Of a DNA stretch of 64,000 bases, positions 49,811 to 61,163 are shown in pieces. The notes under the pieces are model-generated. The model searched no databases, had not been told where the DNA came from, and saw only the letters and a program-made list of their open reading frames with translations. The position numbers were made by a program, and so were the translations under genes. The DNA is taken from positions 3,929,725 to 3,993,724 of the forward strand of contig BROE01000011.1 in assembly GCA_036571765.1 (NCBI GenBank), read 5' to 3'. Positions within the stretch are counted from its first letter, which is position 1; every line of letters begins with the position of its first letter. This DNA comes from Plecoglossus altivelis (taxonomy: Eukaryota; Chordata; Actinopteri; Osmeriformes; Plecoglossidae).

Positions 49811-52800
49811 GTAAGTATCATCTATCGTCTGCCAAAAGACTGACAGTCTATTAATAGCAGCCCTCTGAGAATCCAGACCACATTTGTTTAGGTCCAGCCT
49901 TAGCACTGCAGCCTATAACAATACAGCGAACTCCAACATGCAACAAGATGGAAAACTTAACAGGGTTTCAAATACATTCAGCGCACATATTCACAGACAG
50001 TTTGTATATTCATAAACAAAACGTGTATTTTAAGGTACTGTTGAATAGAAGAGGCCATTTCAGATTCAAAGGATGAAAAGGATGAGGTGGCTGGTTTTCC
50101 AGGCCAATCATCAAAACATTGGACAATTTATCCAACTTTGACACTTGCCTTTTTGTTCAGCATTTTTTTTTCATTGTCGGAAATGTTAATAACCGTAATG
50201 AGGCGAGGAATTTTCTTCTTTTTCTTCCGATTCAAACACGACAATCCAATCACGCCCAAATAATTATGTGCTTGAAGTTCATTCAGATCTTTTTTTGTCT
50301 TTCATCAACATCAAGTTGAACAAAAAAGCTGTCAGTTTATCCCTAATTACAACGACAGCATATGACAACAGAAGATGTGAGACTATGTGAACATGACCGA
50401 ATCAGATAAACGTTCTTTACTGATTGCACTTGTACTCCCTATATTTCCCACAACATTGTGAAGAATGATGACAAAGTTCAACTTGAAATATCTGAAGAAC
50501 CGTGTGGATGGATGACACTATAAGGCCAAGATTAATGCCAGTGCTTCAGTGGCCCTTCATGCTAGTACTGTAAATGGTAGGTAACGTGTGTCCAGTGCAG
50601 TGTGTCTGGCTTTGGCCTTAAACGGTCGAGTGAGAGGTTGATGTGTGGGCCCCACTTGTGACACATGGAGTCTCAGGTTCATTCTTGCCTGCTGCCTCTA
50701 TTGTCTTTTTCGATCTTTCTCTCCCTCCCCTGCTTTCTCCCTCAGCCTCTCTCTTTTTCGCTCTCTCACTCTAGCTTGCTCTCTCTCTTCCTCTCTCCCA
50801 CTGTCTCTCTCTCTCTGTTGCTCTCTCTCTAATCTTACCCTCTCCTGTGTACCCTTCAGGACCTTCATCCTGGATCCAGAACATGGCCACCAGGTCTTGT
50901 GATAACCTGTATATGCGATGGTATTTCCGGTGTGACATCCTGCACAAGTGTTCTCAAGAGTGTACATGAGTATGTGGCAGATCCTAATGTGCAGATGCAT
51001 GCAGTAGGGAAAGATATTTATTTCTGGATTAAAATCTCAGTTTTATCAGAGAGAAACAGTGCCTGACCCCAAAGCAAACCCTATTGAACCGATGCAAAGC
51101 AGGACAATTTCAAACCTATATTCCAGCCCAGTGTTTGGCCAACACAGAGCATGCCTTCCTCCTGGAGGCGTCAGAGAAAGGTCAATCTCCCTGCTCTCTG
51201 CCAGAGGGTGACGCAACACTGAGTGTGCAGAAGTGGCTTCATAATGTCAGGATCAGCGACACACAGCTGATCCTCTCTGAGAGCCACCCTCCCGGAATTC
51301 CACGTTAAGTCAGACGACTGTCTTCCCCGAACAAGAGGAACCGAATGAGGGAGGGAGAGGAAGTGAGTTGGGAGAGGGGAGGGGTTGAAAGGGGGGAGGG
51401 TAGAGAGTGCTGAGAGAGGGGCCCTGAAGACCCGGTCTGAATAGCCAGCGTCGTCTCCGGGTTTGGCGCTCGTCCAAGTGCTGACCGTCATGTCCCACAG
51501 CGAGGCGAGAAACACAGAAAGGTCTGGAAGAGAAGAGAGTGGGTGAGTTCTCAACACGGTGTGACCCTGCGTCACCTTTTGTGCTCTTGTGCTGGTACGT
51601 TTCCTCTCAGTACTGATAAAACCCTGTGCTGAAAAAGCTGCACATACTGTTCGTAAACACGCAGCACATGGTGGTGTGAGCGATACTTACATGATTGCGC
51701 TCCTTGCAAACACCGCACACTGCACACACACAGAGGGACAGTTGAGGTTAGGGTTTGGTTGACAGAAATGTAGTTTGCCTCTGGGTTGACACAGACACTC
51801 TGTCTCCCAGCTCTGGGTCAGAACCCTGGCATCCAGCCAATAGAAATAGGGCAGTAAAAACTGTGCCCCAATCAGCAGAAAGAATATCTTGTGACAAGAC
51901 AGAGCGAGAGTAGTAAACCTATCAGGGATTGAGTTAGGAGGCATTTAAGGTGAGGTGTGCTGTGCTGTTGATCTTGTCTGTCAATGATAGTGACCCAATA
52001 TTACCTCAAGGCTTGCAATTGGAAGTATACTGCGATTTGTCTTCCTCTTGAATTAAATGAGAAATGTGCATTGCTGGCACAACTGTACTTTGTAATATAC
52101 CCAAGTAAGTCTAATCTTTTAAAATCCCAAATAAATTATTGTATGCACTGTACTTTATGTTCTCTCTCTGTGATCAACTCCTCACCCCCTCCCTCCCTCT
52201 TTCTCTGCTTCTATTCTGAAGGCTAAGCCTGTGTATAGCTTTATGAGGTGGCCTACTGGAGGTAAAGGTTCCTATCCAGTTCTTTATGAGAGGTGTGTTG
52301 GGCTTGGTGAGCAGGGGAAACAGCCCCTGTGCCCTTCCACCCAAAGGTCAAGGCTGGTAGCACACAATAAAGTGAGATGTGGGTCGGTGCCTCGTTCACG
52401 CTCGCACACACAAATACTGCGTAGTGACAGAGTATATGTGCTTTGAATCCCAATCCTGGAACCATGATTCCACAGTTTGTGTCCTTCACATGCTGAAACA
52501 AGTGTTTGGGGTATGCAGCCTTGCTCCCCTCTCATCAACAGCCATTTGTTCATGATGGGAACCACTAAATATAGAGGCCTCCAGGGTGATCATCACAGCC
52601 TATTATCTCTCTGCCTGAGGCCTGCACTGTTACACTTGATTGTTCTTCTCCTCCTGTGTATGAAAGCTTTACCGGCGCGTAGTCCCAATTTAGGCCTCTC
52701 AGCCGAGTGGGTTTCAACAAATTCCTAATGTCTGGCCTTAAAGCTGCAATGAGTAACTTTACAAAATAAAAGTGAATATAACCAATCACACCCAACGCAT

Positions 52801-55200
52801 CCTTTCAAGTTTGCTCAAGTTTGATTGACCAGGAGGAAGGCCCGCTTTGCCACTGGCAATTGGCTAGTAAAGGATTGCTGGAACGCAATTGGCTGGAAAG
52901 TAGCATGACTCCAAAATTAGAAATTGACATTCCACAGGCACTGAGATGTCTGTGTTGCTAAACAACTCCCAGAGGGCCTCATAATCTTACACAACATCTT
53001 TAAAGGGGAAAGGGATCAAAACAGCTACAAAAAAACTTAATCAAATAACAAAACATGCGCCATCTTTTGTTTGTCAGGCGTCTGATGCGGAATCTGTCTT
53101 CTGTAGGGTATAGAAAGGCAGGCAGGTCTAGTCCCATTCACACAGAACATTGTGCTACTTTCTCTGCTTTGTCACAGAGCAGTAATATGGAAATGTCCGT
53201 CAGGGCCAGTTGAGTCTTTGATTCAGAGCTGACCAAGCTGAACAGCATTGTGGGAAGTGGTTTCCCGTCGGGTACAGCGAAAGTACGACCCTCCTGCTGA
53301 GCTCCCTTGTGACTGCAGCCGCCAGTTGCACGCACACACACACACACACACATGTACACACACACACGCAACCACACACACTCACACACACACACACACA
53401 CGCAACCACACACACTCACACACACGGACACGCATGTACACACACACGCGCAACCACACACACACACGCAACCACACACACACACACATACACACACACG
53501 CAACCACACGCACACAATGGACACACACACGCAACCACACACACACACGCACACACGCAACCATACACACACACACAACCACACACACACACGCAACCAT
53601 ACAATAAGACACACGCCAAGCATATGCAAATACCCCAAAATGTGACAGTAGGTTTCAGTGAGCACATCATTTTGACCAGAAACACTAAACATGACATCAA
53701 CCCACAAAATAACTTATATTTAACACTAAACATCTACAATGTGTTCTGTAAACAAGGAAAGGAATTTTGGGACAGTTTTTTTCACTACAAAACATATAAC
53801 AACCGCCGTGTTCCTCATTCCCCCCTAAACAATCCCTTTTTTTTACACACGAATGAACTCATTGGTTCATAATCTGACCACCCAGAGAGTAGTTTCAGTA
53901 TTTTTAGGTGGCACAAACTGAGTGGACACTGGCATTCAAACCAGAGATCCTAACCCTAACCCTAGTACACACATTCAACAGAAATGTCCAAAGAAGTGTT
54001 CATGGAGCAAATCTGTCTTGGCCAGAAATACGTCTTGACATCAGATATTTGGATGTGCGATTATGTCAAGACTCCATACAAACCCATATCATGTGAGCAA
54101 GCCATCTGAGCCACTTCAACAGAAATGATAGGTTGCTCACTTACACAAAGGCTGCATAAACACTTGGACAGAGTTCACTTGCCAAACAAGCATTACTCAT
54201 ATTTTCCAGAGACAACCTCCAAGGGCAACTTTCAGATTTTAGGACGTAAATGTAACCATCTGCATGTGGGTGTGCGCGTGTGCATGCGTGCACACATTGC
54301 TGGTGTTGCTGCTACAGCCATCGGTCATGAACAAACATGGGGGCCTTGAGTTAAGCAACAGGTTACACAAATTAACATTTGGGATCTTGAACATCACCAA
54401 ATGCGTGTGCTGTAAGGGAAATGACTTGAAGAGCCGGACAGGATTTCCCTATTGGTAACAGTTGCCCACACAAATATAGGCTTGAAAACAAACATGTTGT
54501 TGGAGAACGGAAGGCAGGGAAGCTCAGACAAGCACTTTGTGACGCAGTGTCTCAAAATAAATCACTTAGTCACCATTCAGAAATGTTTGCCTTCAACGTG
54601 TTTCATAGTTTGGCCTTTAGGACTCCAGATTCAGACCTGAATCCATCAAGTGATCACGACAAACAATGGAATTGAACTTTCTCTCTCATACACACACACA
54701 CTCACACACACAAACACACACAACTTTATCCACACAGTCTCCCTTTTAACCAGACGACCCTCCTGAGTCACTTGCAGGTGAGAGGTGAACCTGGCAACAA
54801 TAAGCGTCAATGACAAGACAAGATTTATCTTTGCTTCCTGTTTCTCTTCGATTTTCCCACACATCTCTTGTGGGGACAGGAAGTCGTACTGTCAGGACAT
54901 GGAAATCAGGCTTCCTGTCTTTGTTGAGCAGCCGTGCTTTGGGTAGGGAGGTGATGGGGCTTTCGGAGGTGGAAATGATAAGATGATAAGACGTCTTCCT
55001 CCACAAACCCAAAGAAAGTCCCTGACCTCTCAGAAGACCAGTGACGTGAGTTAGACGTCCGTCCGTGCGTGTTTATTTCTCTGAGAAGCAATACTTTGTC
55101 ACAACAGCACCCCCGTGAAAATGACTAAATGTGTCAGGTGTGACACCACTGTGTGATACTTCTGTCTCTCATGTCTCTTGTGTTGCAACTTTCCATGACA
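46400..55200. other. Intergenic region with simple repeats, no gene seen
   Basis: CT tract (46494-46560), CA tract (46863-46903), one ambiguous base n at 47165, CT tract (49755-49807) and a CA-rich array (53330-53600). No exon with protein similarity was recognised on either strand. It probably holds regulatory sequence between grb10 and the C/D genes. Confidence 0.6.
48020..48352. repeat. Local direct duplication of about 100 bp
   Basis: The block around TAATGAAAACATGCATCATT and GCCTGTCACA...GGCCCAAATTA occurs at about 48020-48118 and again at about 48254-48352, the second copy after a GA tract. GAGGTCTAGCTTAGCTCTA at 48245-48263 also occurs at 45187-45205, again beside a GA tract. Confidence 0.75.
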
Positions 55201-55433
55201 GACATCTGTGGGGAAATCTTCTATGACTGAGAGAGAATGCTGACATCTGCTGGTGGCTGAACTGAACAGAACATCTAAACAAGTTTTTTAAAACTCTGGG
55301 CATTCATGTGGATGTGCCCATCCCCAACAGCTACTACTCCTTTGGGAAACTGTCCACAACATTTCACACTGTGTCTGTGGGTATTTGCTGCCATTCCACC
55401 ACAAAGAGACAAAAGCAACACATGCAAAATATA

Positions 55434-55463
55434 TTTATTGCCATTTTACATCTTACATTTATT
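55434..55463 (-). terminator. Polyadenylation signals of gene C
   Basis: Two AATAAA hexamers on the - strand, at 55458-55463 and 55434-55439, about 175-205 bases after the gene C stop. Both are altered in the second copy near 61.4 kb. Confidence 0.6.
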
Positions 55464-55637
55464 GTTTCAGCCTATCAAAGCCTTCAACAGAATTTAATAC
55501 TTCATGATACATTCATAGTGCTCAAATCACTAATTGTTTAGAATACGATGTCAACTAATGTACTTCTCATACATAATGTCTTCATAATTTCAACAGTACA
55601 GCTTACATCACAAGCGTTCCTCAGGACATAGTAATCC

Positions 55638-57842
55638 CTAATTAGGGTTATAGTAAACGAAATTGGGAAAATTCCGGAATCCTAGTAAAATTGGAAACCC
55701 TTCAGGTACATTAGAAACTTTGACATCCTGTAAGTACTTCTTAACCTGCCTCGCCACATGTTCCCTCCTTCCTGATGCTTCTGCATTCATGCCAATCTCA
55801 CCAGCAACCGCCTGCTCTCCTGTCAGTAGTCTGCTTAAACTCTCTGCCTCGGCACAATTCCCATAAGCAAACTGCCTTTGGTCTTCGGTAGTCAGACCAA
55901 ACATGTTGCTGCAGGATAAGCAGGGAGGTATAACCATCCCGTCTCTGAGGCCATAAGCCCGACAACTGACAGAGGCAGGGAGCCTGAAGGTGCCATCAAA
56001 ATCATTCCTTTTTTGCTTTCCTGGGAAGTAGGACATCACGGCATCAGACACAGATGTGTGCCAGGTATGTAGGCAGGACACTGCTATCATGATTCTACCC
56101 GCGATCTTTCCTTCGGTGGACATGGATGCTCCGTAGTACTTGGAGAGCCCGTACTGAGACACACAGATGGTGGAGGAAGACAACTTGTATTTCTCCCTCA
56201 GTTCCAGTCCTTGGATCAGCTCACTCAACTGGCTCACTATTTGCCCCTCATCATGCGGTCCATATCTGGAAACAACCTGAGACCGACAGGAAACTGTCAT
56301 CAAGTGCAATTGGTTCATGTCTGATACAACGTGACACATATTCAAATATGAAACAAAAGAACACTTCAGCATCATGATATGATACAACAGAAAAACTCAC
56401 CATATCAAGGACAGAAGAGAATGGGGTCCGCTTGGGCAGTTCAGTTTGGTACCGGTTAAAGGGTCCTTCGAAGACCTCGTGAACCTCATCATATATGTCA
56501 CCCAAAATACCCTCTGGAGTGAACTCTGGCACTTCAGTATGTAGGCTATGGAAAGCCTCGAGGTACAAAATGTGGCCCAAAAAGAAGATGCTGTGAAGTA
56601 TCTTAAAGACAAAACAACAATCAAGCTGTGAGGGATCATGTGTACTGTAAATATGTGAATAAAACAAAGTTTCTTATTTTTTAAGTATTCTAACTTCTGA
56701 GCCAGGACAGTGGTAACCCCTGGGGTAGCTCATTTGCACAGAGATGCACCTCAGCTGTGTACCATCACTGAGGAATGTGGACTGTGTTTACATTACCTCA
56801 TCAACAAGTCTTTCTGGACAATTGTTGATCAACATCAATTCGATGAACTTGAAGGCATTATGTCTGAAACTGTCGTTCACCTGCTGATATTCCGCTGCCC
56901 TACAACACAAATCCATAGTCATACAAAACATTCACATACCCACAAACATATTAGACAGCAAACTTATAAAAAATCTGAATTGGAGGCAAGGAAAATGAAT
57001 GAAACTGGCATTGTCATGACCATGTTTAATATACTGAATGATGAATGGAGAAGAAGAGAGTATAACATCATCGTGGATCACTGCCTACCTTTCTGCCAAA
57101 GTCTTCACCTGTACCACACAATAAGAAAGGTAAACATCAAGCCACAGAACCAGACAGCAGACATGAACAAAGCAAGAAAAGTTACAAATTGAATGATATA
57201 GTAATAGTCATTCATAGTTCATTTGATAAACTTGGGAAAATTTTATCATTACAGATTAGATCGACACAAATGTTAAGTCAAAACTTGCCACAGTGTAATA
57301 TCCTAACCAGTGCCAGTGTTTTAGTTCTCATTGTTCAATTCCCATCCATAATAGAAGCATGGCATTTGCAGTAGTCATGTTCAACTAATAATTTGTCGGG
57401 GGAAAAAAAGAAATTCCATTCCAACTGCACTAAGATGTGATGCTTGACATCTCTCATGGCTCACACAGTATATAGGGAACAAAACTAGTCTTTTTTCATT
57501 GGAAAAAACGAACGAATTGTTCTTTAACACAAAGGCTATCGATATATATAAAATAATTTCAATATCACAAAGAAGGACCAGGCTTGTTTCTAAAACTATG
57601 ATATTTAACAAAGTAGCAAACACACTGCATATTTGCCTCGATTAAGGGAAGTTGCATGTAGGCCAAATAACGCCTACTCACAGCCGCTGACTATTATACT
57701 GTAATTGAGACAAATTATTCGCAATGTACAATACAATGTTTAAAACCACACGTAGATGGTGTAGAATGGTTGCCTTGTCGAAGATATCGCATATATTTGT
57801 TCTTCTGAGTATAGTTTTAAAAGAAGCAGAGGCTCTTACCAT
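55638..57842 (-). CDS. Gene C: unrecognised 321-aa protein with Cys-x2-Cys and NCAE motif, five exons
   Basis: CDS exons: 57840-57842 (ATG only, at the end of the 5'UTR exon), 57089-57108 (20-bp microexon), 56797-56899, 56401-56601, 55638-56276. Donors and acceptors are canonical and phases agree: 966 nt, 321 residues, starting MVKTLAERAAEYQQVNDSF. Residues 9-110 are helical-looking and acidic. Residues 160-215 contain STEGKIAGRIMIAVSCLHTW and are conserved in the second copy at 61.5 kb. Residues 226-252 contain PPCLSC and YGNCAEAESLS. Cys228, Cys231, Cys250 and Glu252 resemble the Cys/Glu set of zinc deaminases, but the CxxC comes before the CAE instead of after. There is no signal peptide or membrane span. 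I do not recognise the family; function unknown. It lies just downstream of gene D on the same strand. Confidence 0.75.
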
Positions 57843-57859
57843 TTTGAAGTTGTCCACAG

Positions 57860-57881
57860 GAGAAAGAGAAAGTGAAAGTAA
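57860..57881. promoter_or_regulatory. ISRE-like GAAA array at the 5' end of gene C
   Basis: GAAAGAGAAAGTGAAAGT at 57862-57879: three GAAA cores spaced by two bases, the consensus bound by IRF/ISGF3 factors (on the gene strand ACTTTCACTTTC). It is 20 bases upstream of the gene C ATG. The transcription start is unknown, so it could be promoter or 5'UTR. Confidence 0.5.
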
Positions 57882-58813
57882 AGTTTGTGGGCAACACCCT
57901 TCGTAACGGCCGCAACTATTAATAACTATCTTTTCTGGTTTCTGAACTGAACATTGTGATCCTTCATGTTCCCTCTTGCGTTAATCATTGATAAAACATG
58001 CTCAAATAGACATAAGGCTAGGGAAAAGTCCTAAGGTTACAATCTCAATATCCCGGCGTATGTAACCAAATAAAGTAATTAACATGGTGGTTCTGTAGAA
58101 ACGGCTTTAATTCAATTGATGTACATTCATATTTTACATTTTCTCCGTTACTTGAAGGGGGTTGTGAGACTGAGACGCACGAGAAAATGCGCATCAATTC
58201 TGGAGTGGAATCAGGGTGTTGGCTGGAACCAAACACTCAATGTAAACAGCTGCATAGAGCCGAACAGCCTGGTCCCGACGAGTCTCTAGAACATCTTTCT
58301 TGTACAGAAGCGAAATGAAAATTGCGTGGAAGAATGTAGGGAGACAGAACCAGTTTAACTGTCGAACTAGACGTGAGCGGAATTCGAACTATGTTGGCTA
58401 AGTAATGGGTACATGACACAGCGCAGAAATAACGTTTGATCTGAGCATGTGGTCAGTTGTGTATAAAATACAGGGACAGACAAGTGAGAGCAAGTTTGTA
58501 CCGCTGTTCCATCAAAATATCCCTTGTACTTGACATATGATATATTTCAGGAAGCAATACCACAAGGACACAGCTCCTACTGTACATGAGCATCAGCAGT
58601 AGTTCATTTATTGATTCATAATGGTGGCATTCACACAACATCCAACCTATGTGGGCTTTAACAGATCAGTTACTCTACTAAAACAGTGGCCTCTTCCACA
58701 GCGCCTGTACTTGAAAGTCTGGACCAGCCCGGTTACTTCTACTTGGCATGTGATTATAATTCCCCTGATACAAGAAGCTAGGATACAAGGCCATTAATAG
58801 CTACATCAGTATA

Positions 58814-59068
58814 CAGTACAGACCAAAAGTTTGGACACATCTTCTCATTCAAAGAGTTTTCTTTATTTTCATGACTATGAAAATTGTAGATTCACACTGA
58901 AGGCATCAAAACTATGAGTTAACACATGTGGAACTACATACATAACTAAAAAGTGTGAAACAACTGAAAATATGTCATATTCTAGGTTCTTCAAAGTAGC
59001 CACCTTTTGCTTTGATTACTGCTTTGCACACTCTTGGCATTCATGACTACTACTTTTGGTCTGTACTG
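58814..59068. mobile_element. Non-autonomous Tc1-derived element (255 bp)
   Basis: It begins CAGTACAGACCAAAAGTTTG and ends CTTTTGGTCTGTACTG, flanked by TA on both sides, with the inner sequence (catcttctcattcaaagag) seen in fish Tc1 elements. No transposase remains. It lies about 100 bases past the gene D stop, and its own - strand AATAAA (58862-58867) is the first poly(A) signal noticed after that stop. Confidence 0.82.
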
Positions 59069-59165
59069 TACATCAGTTATAAATGAGTCTGATGATAAGC
59101 AGGAATAAAGAGAGTTGGTGTCATCATGAAATTGACCGTGATGTGATCTGCCATGGTTCCTTTCC

Positions 59166-60476
59166 CTAAGAGACAGGAAGTGGTAATGGTTCCTTTTCAA
59201 ACCTGGGGACATCACCACCTGTAATGACACAAGTTGAGAAGGCACATGATCAGGCGATCTCCAACGCCACCAGTCAAACCCTCTGAAAGTGACTGAAGTT
59301 GAGTTGTTTCTTCTCCTACCTTGGCGCTGCCTCTTGATCTCAGCCAGACGCTGCCTCATCCCAGACTTGGCTGAGTTCACTAAAGCTTTGTGCTCTTTCT
59401 CCAGTTGTCTGCCCACACTGCCCTTCCTCACATCTGCCCAGTCCTTCGCTCTCTGCATGCAACCAAACCATAAACATGAGGCCTGTGTAACTCAGCCGGG
59501 TTCCACCGCACTAAGTTGCAGCAGTCGTTGGATTGAGATGTACAATGAGATGTACAATAAGATGTACATTGAGATGTACAATGAGATGTACATTGAGATG
59601 TACAATGAGATGTACATTGAGATGTACAATGAGATGTATACATGAGATGTATACATCTCATTGTATGGAAGCATCTGCCAAGTTACGTAAATGTTGAAAT
59701 GTTTCATGACTGTAGGTTCACTCTCACCATGTTCTTGAAGCACTCCCCTCTGTAGAATGTCTTGATGCCAGGGTACTGAATCCCAGAAGTACACAGCTCC
59801 AATATACTCCTGGCCACAAGGTGCAGGGTCTCTCCATCATGCCCATATATGTGGCCGTCTTCCCCCACTACGATGACCAGCTGGGTACCCTGGCAGGGAA
59901 TGTCCTCCACTGTTCCCATTACCTCCATCTTTACATACTCTGGCAGGTAGAAGTTTCCCCACTCCTCTACCTCCTTAGGGTTCTCGGAGTAGATGGTGTC
60001 CTTTAAGCCTCCCACTCTCCAACTACAGCCAGGAGGGTTCGTCAGTGGAATCTTTGTACGCAAGTGTTGGGACAACAGGCGTAACAAATCTGTGGAGGAT
60101 TAGTGTGAGCCACAAGGCAACTATGTAAAATGTAAATCATCACATTTGACATAGCATGACATGAAATGTAAATGTCAGCCCATTTTCAGACTGTACATCA
60201 GTAGCAGATAGACAAATAAGACTGTTTTAACATATGAGAAAAGAAATGTTGCTTGGTGTTGAAAAGGGCAGGCAAGATTGCCTGCTATGTTCCCACAACT
60301 TCCGACAAGCAGGCGTACCCGGTATGTTGTTACAACGTCTGAAGTTCACTAAGAGCTGAGACCTGAAAGAAGCACAATACAGACCATTTCTTAACGAGGT
60401 CTCACTTGAACTTTTAGGCCTATTGGCTTCGTTAAAATTATCGATAGACTTGTATCGCTGAAGTTTCTTACGCCAT
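59166..60476 (-). CDS. Gene D: unrecognised 198-aa protein, five exons, faint SUKH-like segment
   Basis: CDS exons: 60472-60476 (ATGGC, end of the 5' exon), 60319-60362, 59728-60089, 59320-59452, 59166-59218. Canonical splice sites and agreeing phases give 597 nt, 198 residues. It starts MASQLLVNFRRCNNIPDLLR. Residues 38-118 have a GCSWRVGG turn, an EEWGNFYLPEYV stretch, and then LVIVVGEDGHIYGHDGETLH leading into LVARSILELC. That last pattern (strand, GEDGxIY turn, helix with ARS...L) recalls the end of SMI1/KNR4 (SUKH) domains; this is similarity by eye only. Residues 138-181 are a charged helix (GRQLEKEHKALVNSAKSGMR). It ends PRFEKEPLPLPVS. No signal peptide. Family not recognised. Same strand as, and upstream of, gene C. 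Confidence 0.72.
59536..59662. repeat. 12-bp tandem repeat ending in a perfect palindrome, intron of gene D
   Basis: About ten copies of GAGATGTACAAT/GAGATGTACATT at 59536-59640, then a perfect 20-bp palindrome ATGAGATGTATACATCTCAT at 59642-59661. Lies in the third intron of gene D. Confidence 0.8.
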
Positions 60477-60682
60477 TGCGTTGAAGTATAAATTCCCTTC
60501 TGTATGTTATCTTGATAGGACGTGGGTTGGAAACAACAAAACCAAAAACAACAGAAAAACACAAACGACAATATTGTCACCAATACAATATTTTGAAAAG
60601 GCACTGAAGAAATACCGTGTTCATGACGTGAAAGACGATCACAACGAGATAGGCGTAAACGAGCCCTATGCTGTACAGCTTC

Positions 60683-60694
60683 GAAATCGAAAGT
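60683..60694. promoter_or_regulatory. ISRE-like element upstream of gene D
   Basis: GAAATCGAAAGT, a perfect GAAAnnGAAA core, about 205 bases upstream of the gene D start codon in the presumed promoter. A single short motif can occur by chance; the matching element at gene C gives it weight. Confidence 0.42.
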
Positions 60695-61163
60695 ACAAAA
60701 TAAATACTTGAAACTGACATTAACGGCAGAAAAAATCATCTATAAAACAATGCTTACCTTAATTATTCCGCGTGTAAACTTAACGACAATTTTTGGAGGC
60801 AACCAACAGTTTATTTTATTAATAAACAACGAGACATGTCCCACGGCGTTCGTCGAAGTCGGTTTCGTTCCAGTCTGCGATAACGTCACCAACAGTACGC
60901 ATCAGCATTAAAAAATATTTGCATAAAAATTGTTCATTTCAAGTATTAAAATACATACTTGAAAGTCATAAATTGATCCGAAATTGCACCACGCGTTCTC
61001 CTGTGATATCCCTAGCTTCATAAGTTTTAAGTTCCAAACGACAAAAAATAAACTACAACAATGGAGGCAGCATTTAAATAAGTCTATGCACACTGAACTG
61101 GGGATTGTAGTTTAATTTCGTATTTTCGAACTCGATCGTTTACATTTTGAAATTTGTACCTTC

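Noticed and set aside
53138..53872. Cys/Val- or His/Thr-rich frames
   Set aside because: CA/GT microsatellite translated in different frames.
53948..53966. CCCTAA telomere-like units
   Set aside because: Only about two units, as expected by chance or in small fish repeats; not an interstitial telomere array.
55306..55541. Small + strand frame (VPIPNSYYSFGKL) shared by 55.3 kb and 61.26 kb
   Set aside because: Conservation is explained by duplication of the gene C 3' flank; it lies in that gene's 3'UTR on the other strand.
55638..60476. Genes C and D as one long gene
   Set aside because: Gene D has its own in-frame stop at 59166-59168. Its last internal donor is phase 1, while the gene C microexon requires phase 0, which its own ATG exon supplies.
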